Counted from the first letter of the stretch, positions 51,468 to 59,710 are shown. The stretch is DNA of 64,000 nucleotides from G963665495 sp963677785 (GCA_963677785.2 CAXXDH010000003.1:1860001-1924000), one strand, 5' to 3'. Made by a program: numbers and translations. The notes: a model not told the origin generated them from the letters alone.

Positions 51468-52866
51468 CGCCGCCTCCTGTGGCCGCCAGAATTTCTTGAA
51501 GCACCTTTGCTTTGTTGTTGCATTCCAGCCATTCGGTTTCCGGCACCGAGTCGTAGACAATGCCGGCTCCGGCCTGCCAGTGGACCATGTTGTCGCGTAC
51601 CCAGAGTGAGCGGATGATGATGCCGGTGTCGATGTCCACGCGGTCTTTGTCCAGGCCCACCCAGCCGATGGCGCCGGCGTAGGGTCCGCGGCTCAGGCCT
51701 TCGAGTTCGGCGATGATTTCCATGGCCCGAACCTTGGGCGCGCCGCTCAGGGTTCCGGCGGGAAAGGCCGAGGCCAGTACGTCCAGGGCGTCCTTGCCTT
51801 CAGCCAGCTGCGCCTTGACGTGCGAGACGATGTGCATGACGTGCGAATAGCGCTCGACCTGCATGTATTTTTCCACGTTCACGCTGCCGGGTTTGGCGAT
51901 GCGGCCGAGGTCGTTGCGCCCGAGATCCACCAGCATCACGTGTTCGGCACATTCCTTGGGATCCTCCATCAGCTCCTTGGCCAGACGGTCGTCTTCGGCC
52001 TCCGTGGCGCCTCTGGGACGGGTGCCGGCGATGGGGCAGGTGGTCAGTTCGCCGTTGTCGCATTTGATCAGCAGCTCGGGGGAAGACCCCATGAGCGTGA
52101 CCTTGGGCAGACGTAGGAAGAAGAGGTAGGGCGAGGGGTTGACCTGGCGCAGGCGGCGGTACAGCTGGAAGGGCTCGCCCTTGAACGAGGCCTGGAAACG
52201 GGTGGAGAGCACCACCTGGATGCATTCGCCCTGGGTAATCAGCTCCTTGCCGCGCTCCACGTTCTTTTTGTAGGATACTTCTTCGGGCACATTTTGTACG
52301 GGCCCGGCCTGGGGCGGTTCCAGAATGCGGGTCAGATTTTTGAAGTCGAATTCGGTCTTGACGCCTTCCACTAGCGAAAGCAGATAGAGCTTGTGGTAGA
52401 GGTGGTCGAACATGGCCACCTGTCCGGGCAGCACCAGGCAGGACTCGGCCTGCTCCGGCGGAATCAGGGGCGCCAGCTTGGGCTCGAACATTCCGGCCAC
52501 GCCGTAGCCGAAAAAGCCGATCAGGCTGCGGCAGATGGGCGGCAGGTCTTCCAGACCTTTGGCCGGCAACACCTCCAGCTTGTCCATCACGGCCCGCAGG
52601 CCTTCGATGTAGTCCATACCCTCAAATTCTTTCATGCCGTTCAAGCGCTCGTCGCGGCTGGCCACTTCGAGTTTGCCGTCTTTGGACGAAAGCCGCAGGC
52701 GGTAGTTCCAGGCCACAATGCTGTAGCGTCCGAGGCGGCCGTCCACTTCGGCGCTTTCCAGCAGCAGGCCCTGTTTGCTGCCCACCAGTCCGAGAAACAG
52801 GCTGATGGGGGTCTGGATATCGGCCGGCAGCAATTTGCCGGTCTGTTGCAACTGTATGCGTTCCAT
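51451..52866 (-). CDS. trpE: Anthranilate synthase component I
   Basis: 471 residues. LLLESAEVDGRLGRYSIV near the N-terminus contains the residues usually involved in tryptophan feedback binding, so allosteric inhibition is likely retained. The chorismate-binding core has GSSPELLIK, PIAGTRPRG, MLVDLGRNDLGRI and SGAPKVRAMEII. With TrpG it turns chorismate into anthranilate, the first committed step to tryptophan. It lies 36 bases after tyrA with no attenuator or terminator between them, so its transcription depends on the upstream leader. Confidence 0.97.
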   Translation of the reverse strand: MERIQLQQTGKLLPADIQTPISLFLGLVGSKQGLLLESAEVDGRLGRYSIVAWNYRLRLSSKDGKLEVASRDERLNGMKEFEGMDYIEGLRAVMDKLEVLPAKGLEDLPPICRSLIGFFGYGVAGMFEPKLAPLIPPEQAESCLVLPGQVAMFDHLYHKLYLLSLVEGVKTEFDFKNLTRILEPPQAGPVQNVPEEVSYKKNVERGKELITQGECIQVVLSTRFQASFKGEPFQLYRRLRQVNPSPYLFFLRLPKVTLMGSSPELLIKCDNGELTTCPIAGTRPRGATEAEDDRLAKELMEDPKECAEHVMLVDLGRNDLGRIAKPGSVNVEKYMQVERYSHVMHIVSHVKAQLAEGKDALDVLASAFPAGTLSGAPKVRAMEIIAELEGLSRGPYAGAIGWVGLDKDRVDIDTGIIIRSLWVRDNMVHWQAGAGIVYDSVPETEWLECNNKAKVLQEILAATGGGDVFTY

Positions 52867-52902
52867 AGGAAAAATCTCCTTGGTTCAGCGTGTGTCTAGT
52901 AT

Positions 52903-53682
52903 TTATTCCAACCACCACTTGGCCCGTTCGACCAGGATGTCGATATCGCCGCCCGCCGCTACGTGCAGATAGTTGCGGTAGCTGCGTACGGCGTCCTGGC
53001 TGAACGGATTTGTCTCGAAAAGCATGGCGAAGAGTTCGGCGTCCTGGGTGACCATCTTGCGGGCCGCTTCCAGGCGGCGTTCGAACGAGGGCGTCAGAAA
53101 CTGCTTGACGCCTTTGTCGTGCGCCAGCACCGAAAGGTAGGCCACTGTGGTCACGAAGTTCAGTCCCTGGATCACCGCGGCCGCACGGTCGTGCTCTTCC
53201 GCCGTGGTCTCAAAGGGCGTGAATCCGAGCTCCTGCATCCAGGCGGCCACGGCGCGGCAAGCGGCGCCGTCCTTATTGTCGCGTCCGGGCGTCAGGGCCA
53301 CACGGGCCTCTTCCGGCGGCACGGGCCCGAAAAGCGGATGCGTCCCCACGACCGGCCCGGCATAGTGCCTGAGCATGGAGGCCAGCGGCTGCTCCTTGAC
53401 CGAGACGTTGTCAATAAGGATCTGCGGCGGTTCCAGCACCTGGACCACCAGTTCCAGCACTTCGTCCACGGCCTTGGCCGGTACGGAGAGCAGCAGCAGA
53501 TCCGCGCCCCGTATGCCCTGGCGCAGTTTTTCCAGGTTCAGGGGCCTGTCCATGGCGCGGACTTCGTGTCCGGCTGCCAGGCTGCGGGCCGCGAACATGC
53601 CGCCCATCTGGCCGCCCGCGCCGATGATGGCCACGCGGCGGATGCGTTTGTCGTCCGTATCCGGTGTTTGCTTTTCCGACAT
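52903..53682 (-). CDS. tyrA: Prephenate dehydrogenase
   Basis: 259 residues. The Rossmann motif IIGAGGQMGGMF is at the N-terminus, LLLLSVPAKAV and IDNVSVKEQ follow, and VGTHPLFGPV carries the catalytic His. This spelling is close to the dehydrogenase half of enterobacterial TyrA, but no chorismate mutase domain or ACT domain is attached. It oxidatively decarboxylates prephenate to 4-hydroxyphenylpyruvate for tyrosine. The prephenate would come from the PheA chorismate mutase domain encoded in the same operon. It starts 8 bases after the small membrane protein gene. Confidence 0.93.
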   Translation of the reverse strand: MSEKQTPDTDDKRIRRVAIIGAGGQMGGMFAARSLAAGHEVRAMDRPLNLEKLRQGIRGADLLLLSVPAKAVDEVLELVVQVLEPPQILIDNVSVKEQPLASMLRHYAGPVVGTHPLFGPVPPEEARVALTPGRDNKDGAACRAVAAWMQELGFTPFETTAEEHDRAAAVIQGLNFVTTVAYLSVLAHDKGVKQFLTPSFERRLEAARKMVTQDAELFAMLFETNPFSQDAVRSYRNYLHVAAGGDIDILVERAKWWLE

Positions 53683-53690
53683 TGCGCTCT

Positions 53691-53954
53691 CTATTTCAGC
53701 TTTTCCGAGACGTTTTCAGGAAAGGAAACCACGTGGATCGAGCCGTTTTTGAAGACCTTGGCCACGCCCTCGGACGTGTCGAAAATGGTCCAGTATTCGA
53801 CCCCCTGTACGGTCTTCTGGGTCAAGAGCTGGTAACGGCCGATTTCGGCTCCCACCATGGGAGCCGGCTGGGGCGCGTTGCGCGCGCCGAGCAGCAGTAA
53901 CAGGCAACAACCAAGAATCAGACCGAGCAGTACGCTTTTCAGGTCCATGTGCAT
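53691..53954 (-). CDS. Small membrane protein of unknown function in the aromatic operon
   Basis: 87 residues. One hydrophobic segment near the N-terminus (VLLGLILGCCLLLLLGA) acts as anchor or signal. A soluble part follows (GRYQLLTQKTVQGVEYWTIFDTSEGVAKVF). The family is not recognised and it has no known place in aromatic biosynthesis. The ATG at 53954 has AGGA with 6-base spacing. It lies between aroA (34 bases) and tyrA (8 bases), so it is cotranscribed. The segment IFDTSEG suggests a small folded beta domain outside the membrane. Confidence 0.7.
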   Translation of the reverse strand: MHMDLKSVLLGLILGCCLLLLLGARNAPQPAPMVGAEIGRYQLLTQKTVQGVEYWTIFDTSEGVAKVFKNGSIHVVSFPENVSEKLK

Positions 53955-53988
53955 ACCCTTTCCTTTTTTTGCGACCAGGGAGGCAGGC

Positions 53989-55326
53989 TCAGGCAGAGGC
54001 CTGCTGCAGGTCCTTCCATTGTTCCCAAAAGCGGGGGTTGGATTTTGCCACGCATCCGGGCTGGTCCAGTTCCACGCGCACACCCGCGCGTTGGAGCAGG
54101 GCCATGCTCATGGCGATGCGGTGGTCTCCATGGGCGGAGAACTGGATTGCGTCGCCTCCTGCCGAGAGGGGGGCGGGCTGGATGTGCAAACCATCGTCCA
54201 GCACGTCCACCTGGCAGCCCGTACGGGATAATTCCTGGGCCACGGCGGCGAGACGGTCGCTTTCCTTGATGCGGAGGTGGGCCACGTTGCTGATACGAGT
54301 CGGGCCCTGGGCCATGGCCGCCACTACGGAGATGGTAGGCACGATATCCGGGCAGGATCCCATGTCCGCCTCGATGCCGTGCAGAGGGCCGGGATGCACC
54401 GTGACCACGTCGTCCTCCCAGGTGATCCGCGCGCCCATGCGTTCGAGCAGTTCCAGGATGGCCCGGTCGCCCTGCAGGGAATCCTTGCGCAGGCCCCGTA
54501 CCGATACCGGTTCGGGTCCGGCAGCGCCAGCGGCCAGAAAATAGGATGCGTTGCTCCAGTCGCCTTCTACGGCGTACTCCAGGGGCTGGTACATGCCAGG
54601 GACAACATGAAACCGTATGATGCCGGGCTCCACAAGGCCCGGCTTGCGCCAGTCCACCTCCAGCCACTCCCCGGCGTCGTTTTTCTTTTCCACCCGGAAA
54701 CGGATGCCGAAGTCCTTGAGCGTCTGGAGCGTCAGCCCCACATAGGGCCAGGACACGACTTTTTTGCCGCCGATGTTGATGGTCAGCTGCTGGCGCGCGA
54801 TGGGCGCGGCCAGGAGCAGGCCCGAGAGATACTGGCTGCTTTCGTCCAGGCCGATGGTGATGTCGCCGCCCTTGAGACCGCAGGCCTTGATGACAAAGGG
54901 CGGATAGCCCGGTTTTTCGTCAAAGCTGATGTCCACGCCGTGGGTGCTGAGCACGTCCGTGAGCGCTGCGATGGGTCTGTCGTGCATCCGGCCGCGGCCG
55001 AAAATACGGAACACGCCCAAGCCCACGGGCAGTATGCCGGCCAGCAGGCGGCAGGTGGTGCCGGATTCGCCCACATCCAGGTCCATGGGCTCCACAGGGC
55101 CGCCCGCAGGCACGCCGTTGAGGCCCCGGACTTTGTAGCTGCCTTCTCCGGTACGTTCGATCTGGGCGCCGCAGGCCACCAGGCATTCCCTGGTCCGTTC
55201 CAGGTCGTCGCTTTCAAGCACGCCGCTGAGCCTGGATTCGCCCACGGCCAGGGACGAGGCGATCATGGCCCGGTGCGACATGGATTTGGAGGGCGGCGCG
55301 GTTACTATGGGGATGCTTTGTTGCAT
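53989..55326 (-). CDS. aroA: 3-phosphoshikimate 1-carboxyvinyltransferase (EPSP synthase)
   Basis: 445 residues. Shikimate-phosphate contacts are PPSKSMSHRAMIAS at the N-terminus and GESGTTCRLLAG. The PEP-binding RPI-type region and the C-terminal KESDRLAAVAQEL and HGDHRIAMSMAL segments are present. It joins shikimate 3-phosphate and phosphoenolpyruvate. The start is the ATG at 55326 giving MQQSIPIVTAPPSKS; the frame upstream is non-homologous. It supplies chorismate precursors to the phe, tyr and trp branches in the same transcript, while aroC and aroE/K are absent from the window. Confidence 0.96.
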   Translation of the reverse strand: MQQSIPIVTAPPSKSMSHRAMIASSLAVGESRLSGVLESDDLERTRECLVACGAQIERTGEGSYKVRGLNGVPAGGPVEPMDLDVGESGTTCRLLAGILPVGLGVFRIFGRGRMHDRPIAALTDVLSTHGVDISFDEKPGYPPFVIKACGLKGGDITIGLDESSQYLSGLLLAAPIARQQLTINIGGKKVVSWPYVGLTLQTLKDFGIRFRVEKKNDAGEWLEVDWRKPGLVEPGIIRFHVVPGMYQPLEYAVEGDWSNASYFLAAGAAGPEPVSVRGLRKDSLQGDRAILELLERMGARITWEDDVVTVHPGPLHGIEADMGSCPDIVPTISVVAAMAQGPTRISNVAHLRIKESDRLAAVAQELSRTGCQVDVLDDGLHIQPAPLSAGGDAIQFSAHGDHRIAMSMALLQRAGVRVELDQPGCVAKSNPRFWEQWKDLQQASA

Positions 55327-55402
55327 AATCAGATTCTCTTTCTGCAGCGGCCGGGGCCGCATGGTCCGGTTAAAATGTTGCGGTATCTGAAGCGTTCCGG
55401 GA

Positions 55403-56536
55403 TTATTCCGGGGCTCCGGCGGACACGTCCAGGGACGGCCCGGCGGGATAACTGCCCAAAATGCGCAGCGAATGGCACGCGTTGCTGAGATCGCTCACGA
55501 GCTTGGCGTATTCCTGGCGGCTCAGGTCGCATTCCACATCCACAAAAAAGACGTACTTCCATTTTTCGCCGCGTTGCGGACGGGATTCCAGTTTTTTCAT
55601 ATTGATGCCCTCGTGGGCCAGCAGCTGCAGCACTTCCACCAGGGAACCCGGACGGTCCGGCAGGGAAAACAACATGGAGGTCTTTTCCCGGCCGTCCTGT
55701 TCGGAAGGCGTGGAGCTGATAATCACGAAACGGGTCCAGTTGTCCGGCAGATCTTCGATGCCCGAAGCGATGATGTTCAAGCCCATGCGCGAGGCCAGCC
55801 GGTGGTGGCCGATGGCCGCGCAGGTCGGATCGTCGGTCGTTTCCATTACCCGGCGGGCCGCGGCGGCCGTGCTTTCCGTGGGAATGATGGCCGCGTTGGG
55901 CAGGTTGGTACGCAGCCAGCCCGCACATTGCGCCAGGGGCTGCGGATGCGAATACACGGTCTTGATTTCGGACAGGGAAGAGGCCCGGCCCAGCAGGCTG
56001 TGGCAGATCCGGCAGAACAGCTCGGCCTGGATATGCACGTTGCTATATGTCAGAAAATGGTCCAGGCTTTGCCCCACCGTGCCCTGGAGTGAATTTTCCA
56101 GAGGAATGATGCCCAGCTCCATCTCACGTTTGGCCACGCTGCTGAACACGGCTTCAAAATCCGGCATGGGCGAGAATTCCACGCTGCGCCCCAGAAATTC
56201 CACGCCCGCAAAATAGGAAAAAGTGCCTTCCGGCCCCAGGTAGCCCACCCGCTGCGGACGCTGCAACGCGCGCGAGGAAGAAAAAATTTCGCGGTACACG
56301 GCGCGCAGATGCTCGGCCGGCAAAGGACCCCTGCTGCGGGCGAGCAAACCATCCAGTACGTCCTTTTCGCGAAAAGGCTTGAAAATAATGTCTTTGGTGC
56401 CCGCCTTGATGGCGCCCACTTCCAGCGAGAGCGCGGCCCGCCGGTTGAGTAATGCAAGAATGTCCTGGTCCAGGGAATCGATCTCCCCCCGGACTTCGGC
56501 CATACGCTCGGATGCGGCTTTGCGGTCTTGAGTCAT
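55403..56536 (-). CDS. pheA: Bifunctional chorismate mutase / prephenate dehydratase
   Basis: 377 residues. The first 95 are an AroQ chorismate mutase (VRGEIDSLDQDILALLNRRAALSLEVGAIK). The dehydratase follows (VGYLGPEGTFSYFA, GIIPLENSLQGTVGQSLD, SHPQPLAQCAGWL). A C-terminal ACT domain from about 275 has the phenylalanine-binding ESRPQRG segment, so feedback inhibition by Phe is likely. It makes prephenate, used by TyrA as well, and phenylpyruvate. The ATG at 56536 with AAGGAA upstream is chosen over a longer frame. It is preceded by a 213-base spacer. Confidence 0.96.
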   Translation of the reverse strand: MTQDRKAASERMAEVRGEIDSLDQDILALLNRRAALSLEVGAIKAGTKDIIFKPFREKDVLDGLLARSRGPLPAEHLRAVYREIFSSSRALQRPQRVGYLGPEGTFSYFAGVEFLGRSVEFSPMPDFEAVFSSVAKREMELGIIPLENSLQGTVGQSLDHFLTYSNVHIQAELFCRICHSLLGRASSLSEIKTVYSHPQPLAQCAGWLRTNLPNAAIIPTESTAAAARRVMETTDDPTCAAIGHHRLASRMGLNIIASGIEDLPDNWTRFVIISSTPSEQDGREKTSMLFSLPDRPGSLVEVLQLLAHEGINMKKLESRPQRGEKWKYVFFVDVECDLSRQEYAKLVSDLSNACHSLRILGSYPAGPSLDVSAGAPE

Positions 56537-56749
56537 TGCATAGGTTCCTTTAATCGAGGGGGGCAACCTCTTGTAAGAGGTTTTCCCCCATCGAGCTCCC
56601 CCTTCCAGAACTTTTTGGCGATACAACGCCATAGTCAAAAAAGGTCCGGTTCGCAGGAGCAAAGATAAATTATAAAATTTGTCAGCTAAAAAGTTTTGGG
56701 AGAGTCCGGATAACCCTTTCTCAAAAGGGTTTTTTGGCCACAGGAGGTC
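56537..56749 (-). other. Structured spacer between DHQ synthase II and pheA
   Basis: No gene is present. It holds a dispersed-family copy (56688-56740, listed separately) and a second stem, AACCTCTT-GT-AAGAGGTT, inside a GGGGG/CCCCC frame near 56557-56589. On the minus strand a TATAAT box occurs at 56674-56669, but no good -35 element precedes it. The stems could cause partial termination or mark mRNA processing, and the box could give weak internal transcription for pheA and the genes after it. Confidence 0.5.
56688..56740 (+). repeat. Dispersed palindromic repeat, copy upstream of pheA
   Basis: The order is AAAAAGTTTTGGGAGAGTCC, then AACCCTTT-CTCA-AAAGGGTT (56712-56731), then TTTTGGCC. The first part matches the AAATTTTGGAGAG end of the other copies. 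The GCCGCC end has diverged. Confidence 0.55.
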
Positions 56750-57727
56750 TTATTCCTCCTTGATTTCCTCCTGGATGCGCATGCCGAAGTGGCGCCCGGC
56801 CACGTCGGAGCGGCAGAGTATGCGGTCGCCTTCCTTGAGGGAGACCACGCTGACGGCTTTGCCTTCGGCCGAGACCACGCGGATGGTTTCGGCGTTTTGC
56901 AGGAACACGGCGCCTTTTGCGGAGCCGTCTTCAAGTTCGGCCTCGATGAGCAGCATGGGGCGTACTTCGACTTTGGCCCGGCCGATGACGGCCAGGCTGG
57001 TGGAGCCGTCCGCGCCCACGATGAGCACTTCATTGCCCGAGCGCAGTTCCTCCAGATAATTGGTCCGGTCGCCGGGCATGGCCGCGTAGGCGTGCACTGC
57101 GCCGGCATTGATGCGAAAGGGCCTCGCCGCCACATAGGGGTTGTCTTCGGTTTCCGCATGCACCAGAAACGTGAACGCGGACGAGTTCCCCACCAGCATG
57201 CCCTGTCCGTATTTCAGGAGGGAGAGGGTGTCCACGCAGACCCGGTGTCCGAGCCCCACGGGCCGGATGGCCGTGACCCGGGCGGGAGCCAGATCCAGGG
57301 TGCCCTGGCTGAGCTTGAGCTCGGCCACGATGGCCTTGAGCTCTGTCGCTCCCTCGGGCAGGACCACAATGCTGTCCACGCCGCGTTCGAGAATGCCCGC
57401 GGCCAGGCGCGCCTGGTCCAGGCTTTCGGCTTCCACGGCCAGGCCCGTTCCCTGGGCCAGAATGTTTTCCACGGGTATGATCTCCCAGCCTTTGGTCAAG
57501 CAGACGGACGCGCCGTTTTGCATGGCGGCCACGGCCGCTTCCTCGTCGGATTTTTCGTTGAGCGTATGCCAGGAATATTCCTCAGGCGTACGGACATTGA
57601 CCCGTCCCAGGGAGGCGATGGCTTCCACATCCGCCTGTTCGGCAATGATGCCGTCCACGCCGGACTCCAGGGCGATGGTCAGGAGTTCCTTGTCGAATGG
57701 TATGGCTTTGAACCAGATCTCTTTCAT
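56750..57727 (-). CDS. 3-dehydroquinate synthase II (archaeal type)
   Basis: 325 residues, collinear with the archaeal DHQ synthase II family: MKEIWFKAIPFDKELLTIALESGVDG at the start, ARVTAIRPVGLGHRVCVDTLSLL in the centre, then GMLVGNSSAFTFLVHAET and PYVAARPFRINAGAVHAYA. It forms 3-dehydroquinate by NAD-dependent oxidative deamination of the amino sugar acid made by the ADH synthase encoded just upstream. This replaces the usual DAHP synthase and AroB route. It lies 39 bases after the second aldolase gene, with GAGGAAAAA before the ATG. Confidence 0.92.
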   Translation of the reverse strand: MKEIWFKAIPFDKELLTIALESGVDGIIAEQADVEAIASLGRVNVRTPEEYSWHTLNEKSDEEAAVAAMQNGASVCLTKGWEIIPVENILAQGTGLAVEAESLDQARLAAGILERGVDSIVVLPEGATELKAIVAELKLSQGTLDLAPARVTAIRPVGLGHRVCVDTLSLLKYGQGMLVGNSSAFTFLVHAETEDNPYVAARPFRINAGAVHAYAAMPGDRTNYLEELRSGNEVLIVGADGSTSLAVIGRAKVEVRPMLLIEAELEDGSAKGAVFLQNAETIRVVSAEGKAVSVVSLKEGDRILCRSDVAGRHFGMRIQEEIKEE

Positions 57728-57766
57728 TTTTTCCTCAATAAGTAAGCGGCCGTACGAAACGTCCGG

Positions 57767-58564
57767 TCAAGAGCTGAGTTTGGCTTCGGCCTGTTCCACG
57801 GTCCAATCCTCGTGAACAATGCCGTTCAAGGCCTGGATCAACGCGGTGGTGTTCTTGTGCTGAAATACGTTTCTGCCCATGGAAATGCCCGCGGCGCCCG
57901 CCTGCATGGCGTCATGAACCATCTGCAGCAGGCCGCGGTCCGTCTCCTGCTTGGGGCCTCCGGCAATGACCACCGGAATGCAGCAGCCATCCACGACTTT
58001 GCTGAAACTGTCAATGTCGCCCGTATAGGCCACTTTGACAACGTCCGCGCCTATTTCCATGCCCACCCGTGCACAATGGGCCACCAGTTCGGGGTCCAGT
58101 TCGTTTTCCACTTTCGGGCCGCGCGCGTAGACCATGGCCAGGAAGGGCATGCCCCAATCCGCGGCCTGTTCCGCGGCTTCGCCCGCTTCCTTGAGCATTT
58201 CGCGTTCGGTTTCCGCGCCCAGGTTGATGTGCACGGACACGCCGTCCGCACCCTGTTTGATGGCCTCCTCCACGCTGGTAACCAATGTTTTGGCATTGGG
58301 TGCGGGAGAAATGCCCGTGCTGGCCGAAAGATGGATGATCAGGCCGATGTCGCTGCCCGAAGTCCGGTGTCCGCAGCGGACCAGTCCTTTGTGCATGACC
58401 ACGGCGTTGGCGCCGCCTTCGGCAATATTATTGACTGTTTCGCGCAGATCAACCAACCCGTATATGGGGCCGACGGTGAATCCGTGGTCCAGCGGCACTA
58501 TCACGGTCTTGCCCGTGTTCCTGTTGAAAATCCGTTCCCTGCGAATCGCTTTCCCGTTACGCAT
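57767..58564 (-). CDS. ADH synthase-like class I aldolase, second paralogue
   Basis: 265 residues of the 2-amino-3,7-dideoxy-D-threo-hept-6-ulosonate (ADH) synthase/fructose-bisphosphate aldolase class I family. The Asp of VPLDHGFTVGP, the Tyr of VYARGPK and the Schiff-base Lys of VVKVAYTGD are all present, with AGGPK and GRNVFQH phosphate contacts. ADH synthase joins aspartate semialdehyde and a keto-sugar phosphate. AAGGAG precedes the ATG. It is a tandem duplicate of the preceding gene but clearly diverged, so the two may divide the transaldol step and another aldol step. Confidence 0.85.
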   Translation of the reverse strand: MRNGKAIRRERIFNRNTGKTVIVPLDHGFTVGPIYGLVDLRETVNNIAEGGANAVVMHKGLVRCGHRTSGSDIGLIIHLSASTGISPAPNAKTLVTSVEEAIKQGADGVSVHINLGAETEREMLKEAGEAAEQAADWGMPFLAMVYARGPKVENELDPELVAHCARVGMEIGADVVKVAYTGDIDSFSKVVDGCCIPVVIAGGPKQETDRGLLQMVHDAMQAGAAGISMGRNVFQHKNTTALIQALNGIVHEDWTVEQAEAKLSS

Positions 58565-58590
58565 GATGCAATCTCCTTTTCAAGAAGGTA

Positions 58591-58637
58591 TCCAGCGGCT
58601 TGGGAACCCTTTTGAAAAGGGTTCCCAAGCCGCTGGA
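58591..58637. repeat. 47-bp near-perfect palindrome between the aldolase paralogues
   Basis: A 23-base arm (58591-58613, beginning TCCAGCGGCTTGGGAACC) pairs exactly with 58615-58637 around one G. The centre CCCTTTTGAAAAGGG and the flanks AGCGGCTTGGG/CCCAAGCCGCT relate it to the dispersed family. Located inside the operon, it should reduce or process the transcript between the first and second genes. Confidence 0.75.
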
Positions 58638-58648
58638 GTCAAAAAAAA

Positions 58649-59452
58649 CTAATTGTAATCCGCCAGCAGTTCCATGGCCTGTTCAACATCCCAATCGCTG
58701 TGTACCACGCCGTGCAGGGCCTGGACCAGGAGTTTCGGGTTGGGGTGCTGAAAAACATTGCGTCCGACCGAGAGTCCGGCGCCGCCGGCCTGGATGGAGT
58801 CGTGGGCCATCTGGACGATATCGCGGGTATTTTCCATTTTTTCACCGCCTGCGATGACCACGGGGACGCAGCAGGCTTCGACTACGGCGGCGAAGGATTT
58901 GATATCGCCGGTGTAGTGGACTTTGATCACATCCGCGCCGAGTTCTTGCCCAACCCGGGCGCAATGCTTGACCACGTCGGGGTCGTATTCGTTGGGGATC
59001 TTCGGACCGCGCGCGTAGAGCATGGCCAGTACCGGCACGCCCCAGGAAGCGGCCTCGGAGCTGACATTGCCCAGATCTTCAAGCATCCGGGCTTCGGTTT
59101 CGTCGCCCAGGTTCACGTGCAGCGAGACAGCGTCCGCGCCCATGCGCAACGCGTCCTCCACCGTACCCACCAGGGTCTTGGCATTGGGGGTGGGTGAAAG
59201 ACAGGTACTGGCCGAAAGATGCAGAATCAGCCCGATGTCCCGGCCGTAGCCGCGGTGCGTACAGCGGGGCAATCCTTTGTGCATGAGCACGGCGTTGGCG
59301 CCTCCGTCGGCGACTTTGTTGACCGTGCCCTTGAAATCCACCAGGCCGTAAATGGGCCCCACGGAAACGCCGTGATCCATGGGGACGATAATGGTGCGGC
59401 CGGTATTTCGATCGAAGATTCTTTCCAGACGTACGCCTTTTCCTAACAACAT
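58649..59452 (-). CDS. ADH synthase-like class I aldolase, first gene of the supraoperon
   Basis: 267 residues. Catalytic Asp in VPMDHGVSVGP, Tyr in LYARGPKIPN and Schiff-base Lys in VIKVHYTGD match archaeal ADH synthase, the first enzyme of the route to dehydroquinate that avoids erythrose 4-phosphate. GRNVFQHPNPKLLVQALH closes the barrel. GGGAGG lies 9 bases before the ATG. The untranslated leader of this gene contains the aromatic attenuator, so this first committed enzyme and all 12 downstream genes share one control point. Its paralogue follows directly. Confidence 0.9.
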   Translation of the reverse strand: MLLGKGVRLERIFDRNTGRTIIVPMDHGVSVGPIYGLVDFKGTVNKVADGGANAVLMHKGLPRCTHRGYGRDIGLILHLSASTCLSPTPNAKTLVGTVEDALRMGADAVSLHVNLGDETEARMLEDLGNVSSEAASWGVPVLAMLYARGPKIPNEYDPDVVKHCARVGQELGADVIKVHYTGDIKSFAAVVEACCVPVVIAGGEKMENTRDIVQMAHDSIQAGGAGLSVGRNVFQHPNPKLLVQALHGVVHSDWDVEQAMELLADYN

Positions 59453-59520
59453 GATGCCTGCCTCCCTTTGGCTGCCGGTTGCGGCTTGTAAGCCGTTTTT
59501 TTCAGATCCCCAGGTGCGTT

Positions 59521-59562
59521 GAAAATAAAAAAAGGGCCGCCGGCTTTCGCCTGCGGCCCTTT
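59521..59562 (-). terminator. Attenuator terminator of the aromatic supraoperon
   Basis: On the minus strand AAAGGGCCGC and GCGGCCCTTT form a perfect 10-bp stem. Inside it GGC-GAAA-GCC adds 3 bp capped by a GNRA tetraloop. A U-rich tract follows at once. It lies between the leader peptide stop and the first structural gene, about 70 bases before its start. Confidence 0.9.
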
Positions 59563-59624
59563 ATGAGGATCTTTTTAGTTAGTTAGTCGTGTTACACACA
59601 TCCTCTCGTTGGACCACAGGCGAA
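59546..59624 (-). promoter_or_regulatory. Antiterminator pairing of the aromatic attenuator
   Basis: TTCGCCTGTGGTCC (minus strand 59624-59611, leader codons for Phe27 to Pro31) is complementary over 14 bases, with two G-U pairs, to GGGCCGCAGGCGAA (59559-59546). The latter is the 5' arm and loop of the terminator. This pairing and the terminator exclude each other. A ribosome paused on the Tyr/Phe/Trp codons leaves the first segment free and permits readthrough. A ribosome at the stop codon would cover it and let the terminator form. Confidence 0.82.
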
Positions 59625-59702
59625 TATGCACCAAAAAAAGTAAAAAAAGAAATACTGAAAATAGGAAGTGGCCTGGGTCAGGTTGGGATTGAATGTGTGC
59701 AT
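59592..59702 (-). CDS. Aromatic leader peptide (Phe/Tyr/Trp attenuator)
   Basis: A 36-residue peptide starting MHTFNPNLTQATS. Residues 14-24 read YFQYFFFYFFW: 3 Tyr, 6 Phe and 1 Trp in 11 codons, with two more Phe at 4 and 27. The stop codon lies 30 bases before the terminator stem. The peptide has no enzymatic role; its translation reports charged Phe, Tyr and Trp tRNA levels. No clear ribosome-binding site precedes the ATG, and the promoter predicts initiation within a few bases of it, so it may be read as a leaderless message. The in-frame upstream stop TGA is 36 bases before the ATG, so no longer start exists. Confidence 0.85.
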   Translation of the reverse strand: MHTFNPNLTQATSYFQYFFFYFFWCIFACGPTRGCV

Positions 59703-59710
59703 GGCGTATT

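Noticed and set aside
52867..52902. Separate trp attenuator directly before trpE
   Set aside because: The tyrA-trpE gap is only 36 bases with no hairpin, U tract or Trp-rich frame. Control seems to lie at the supraoperon leader.
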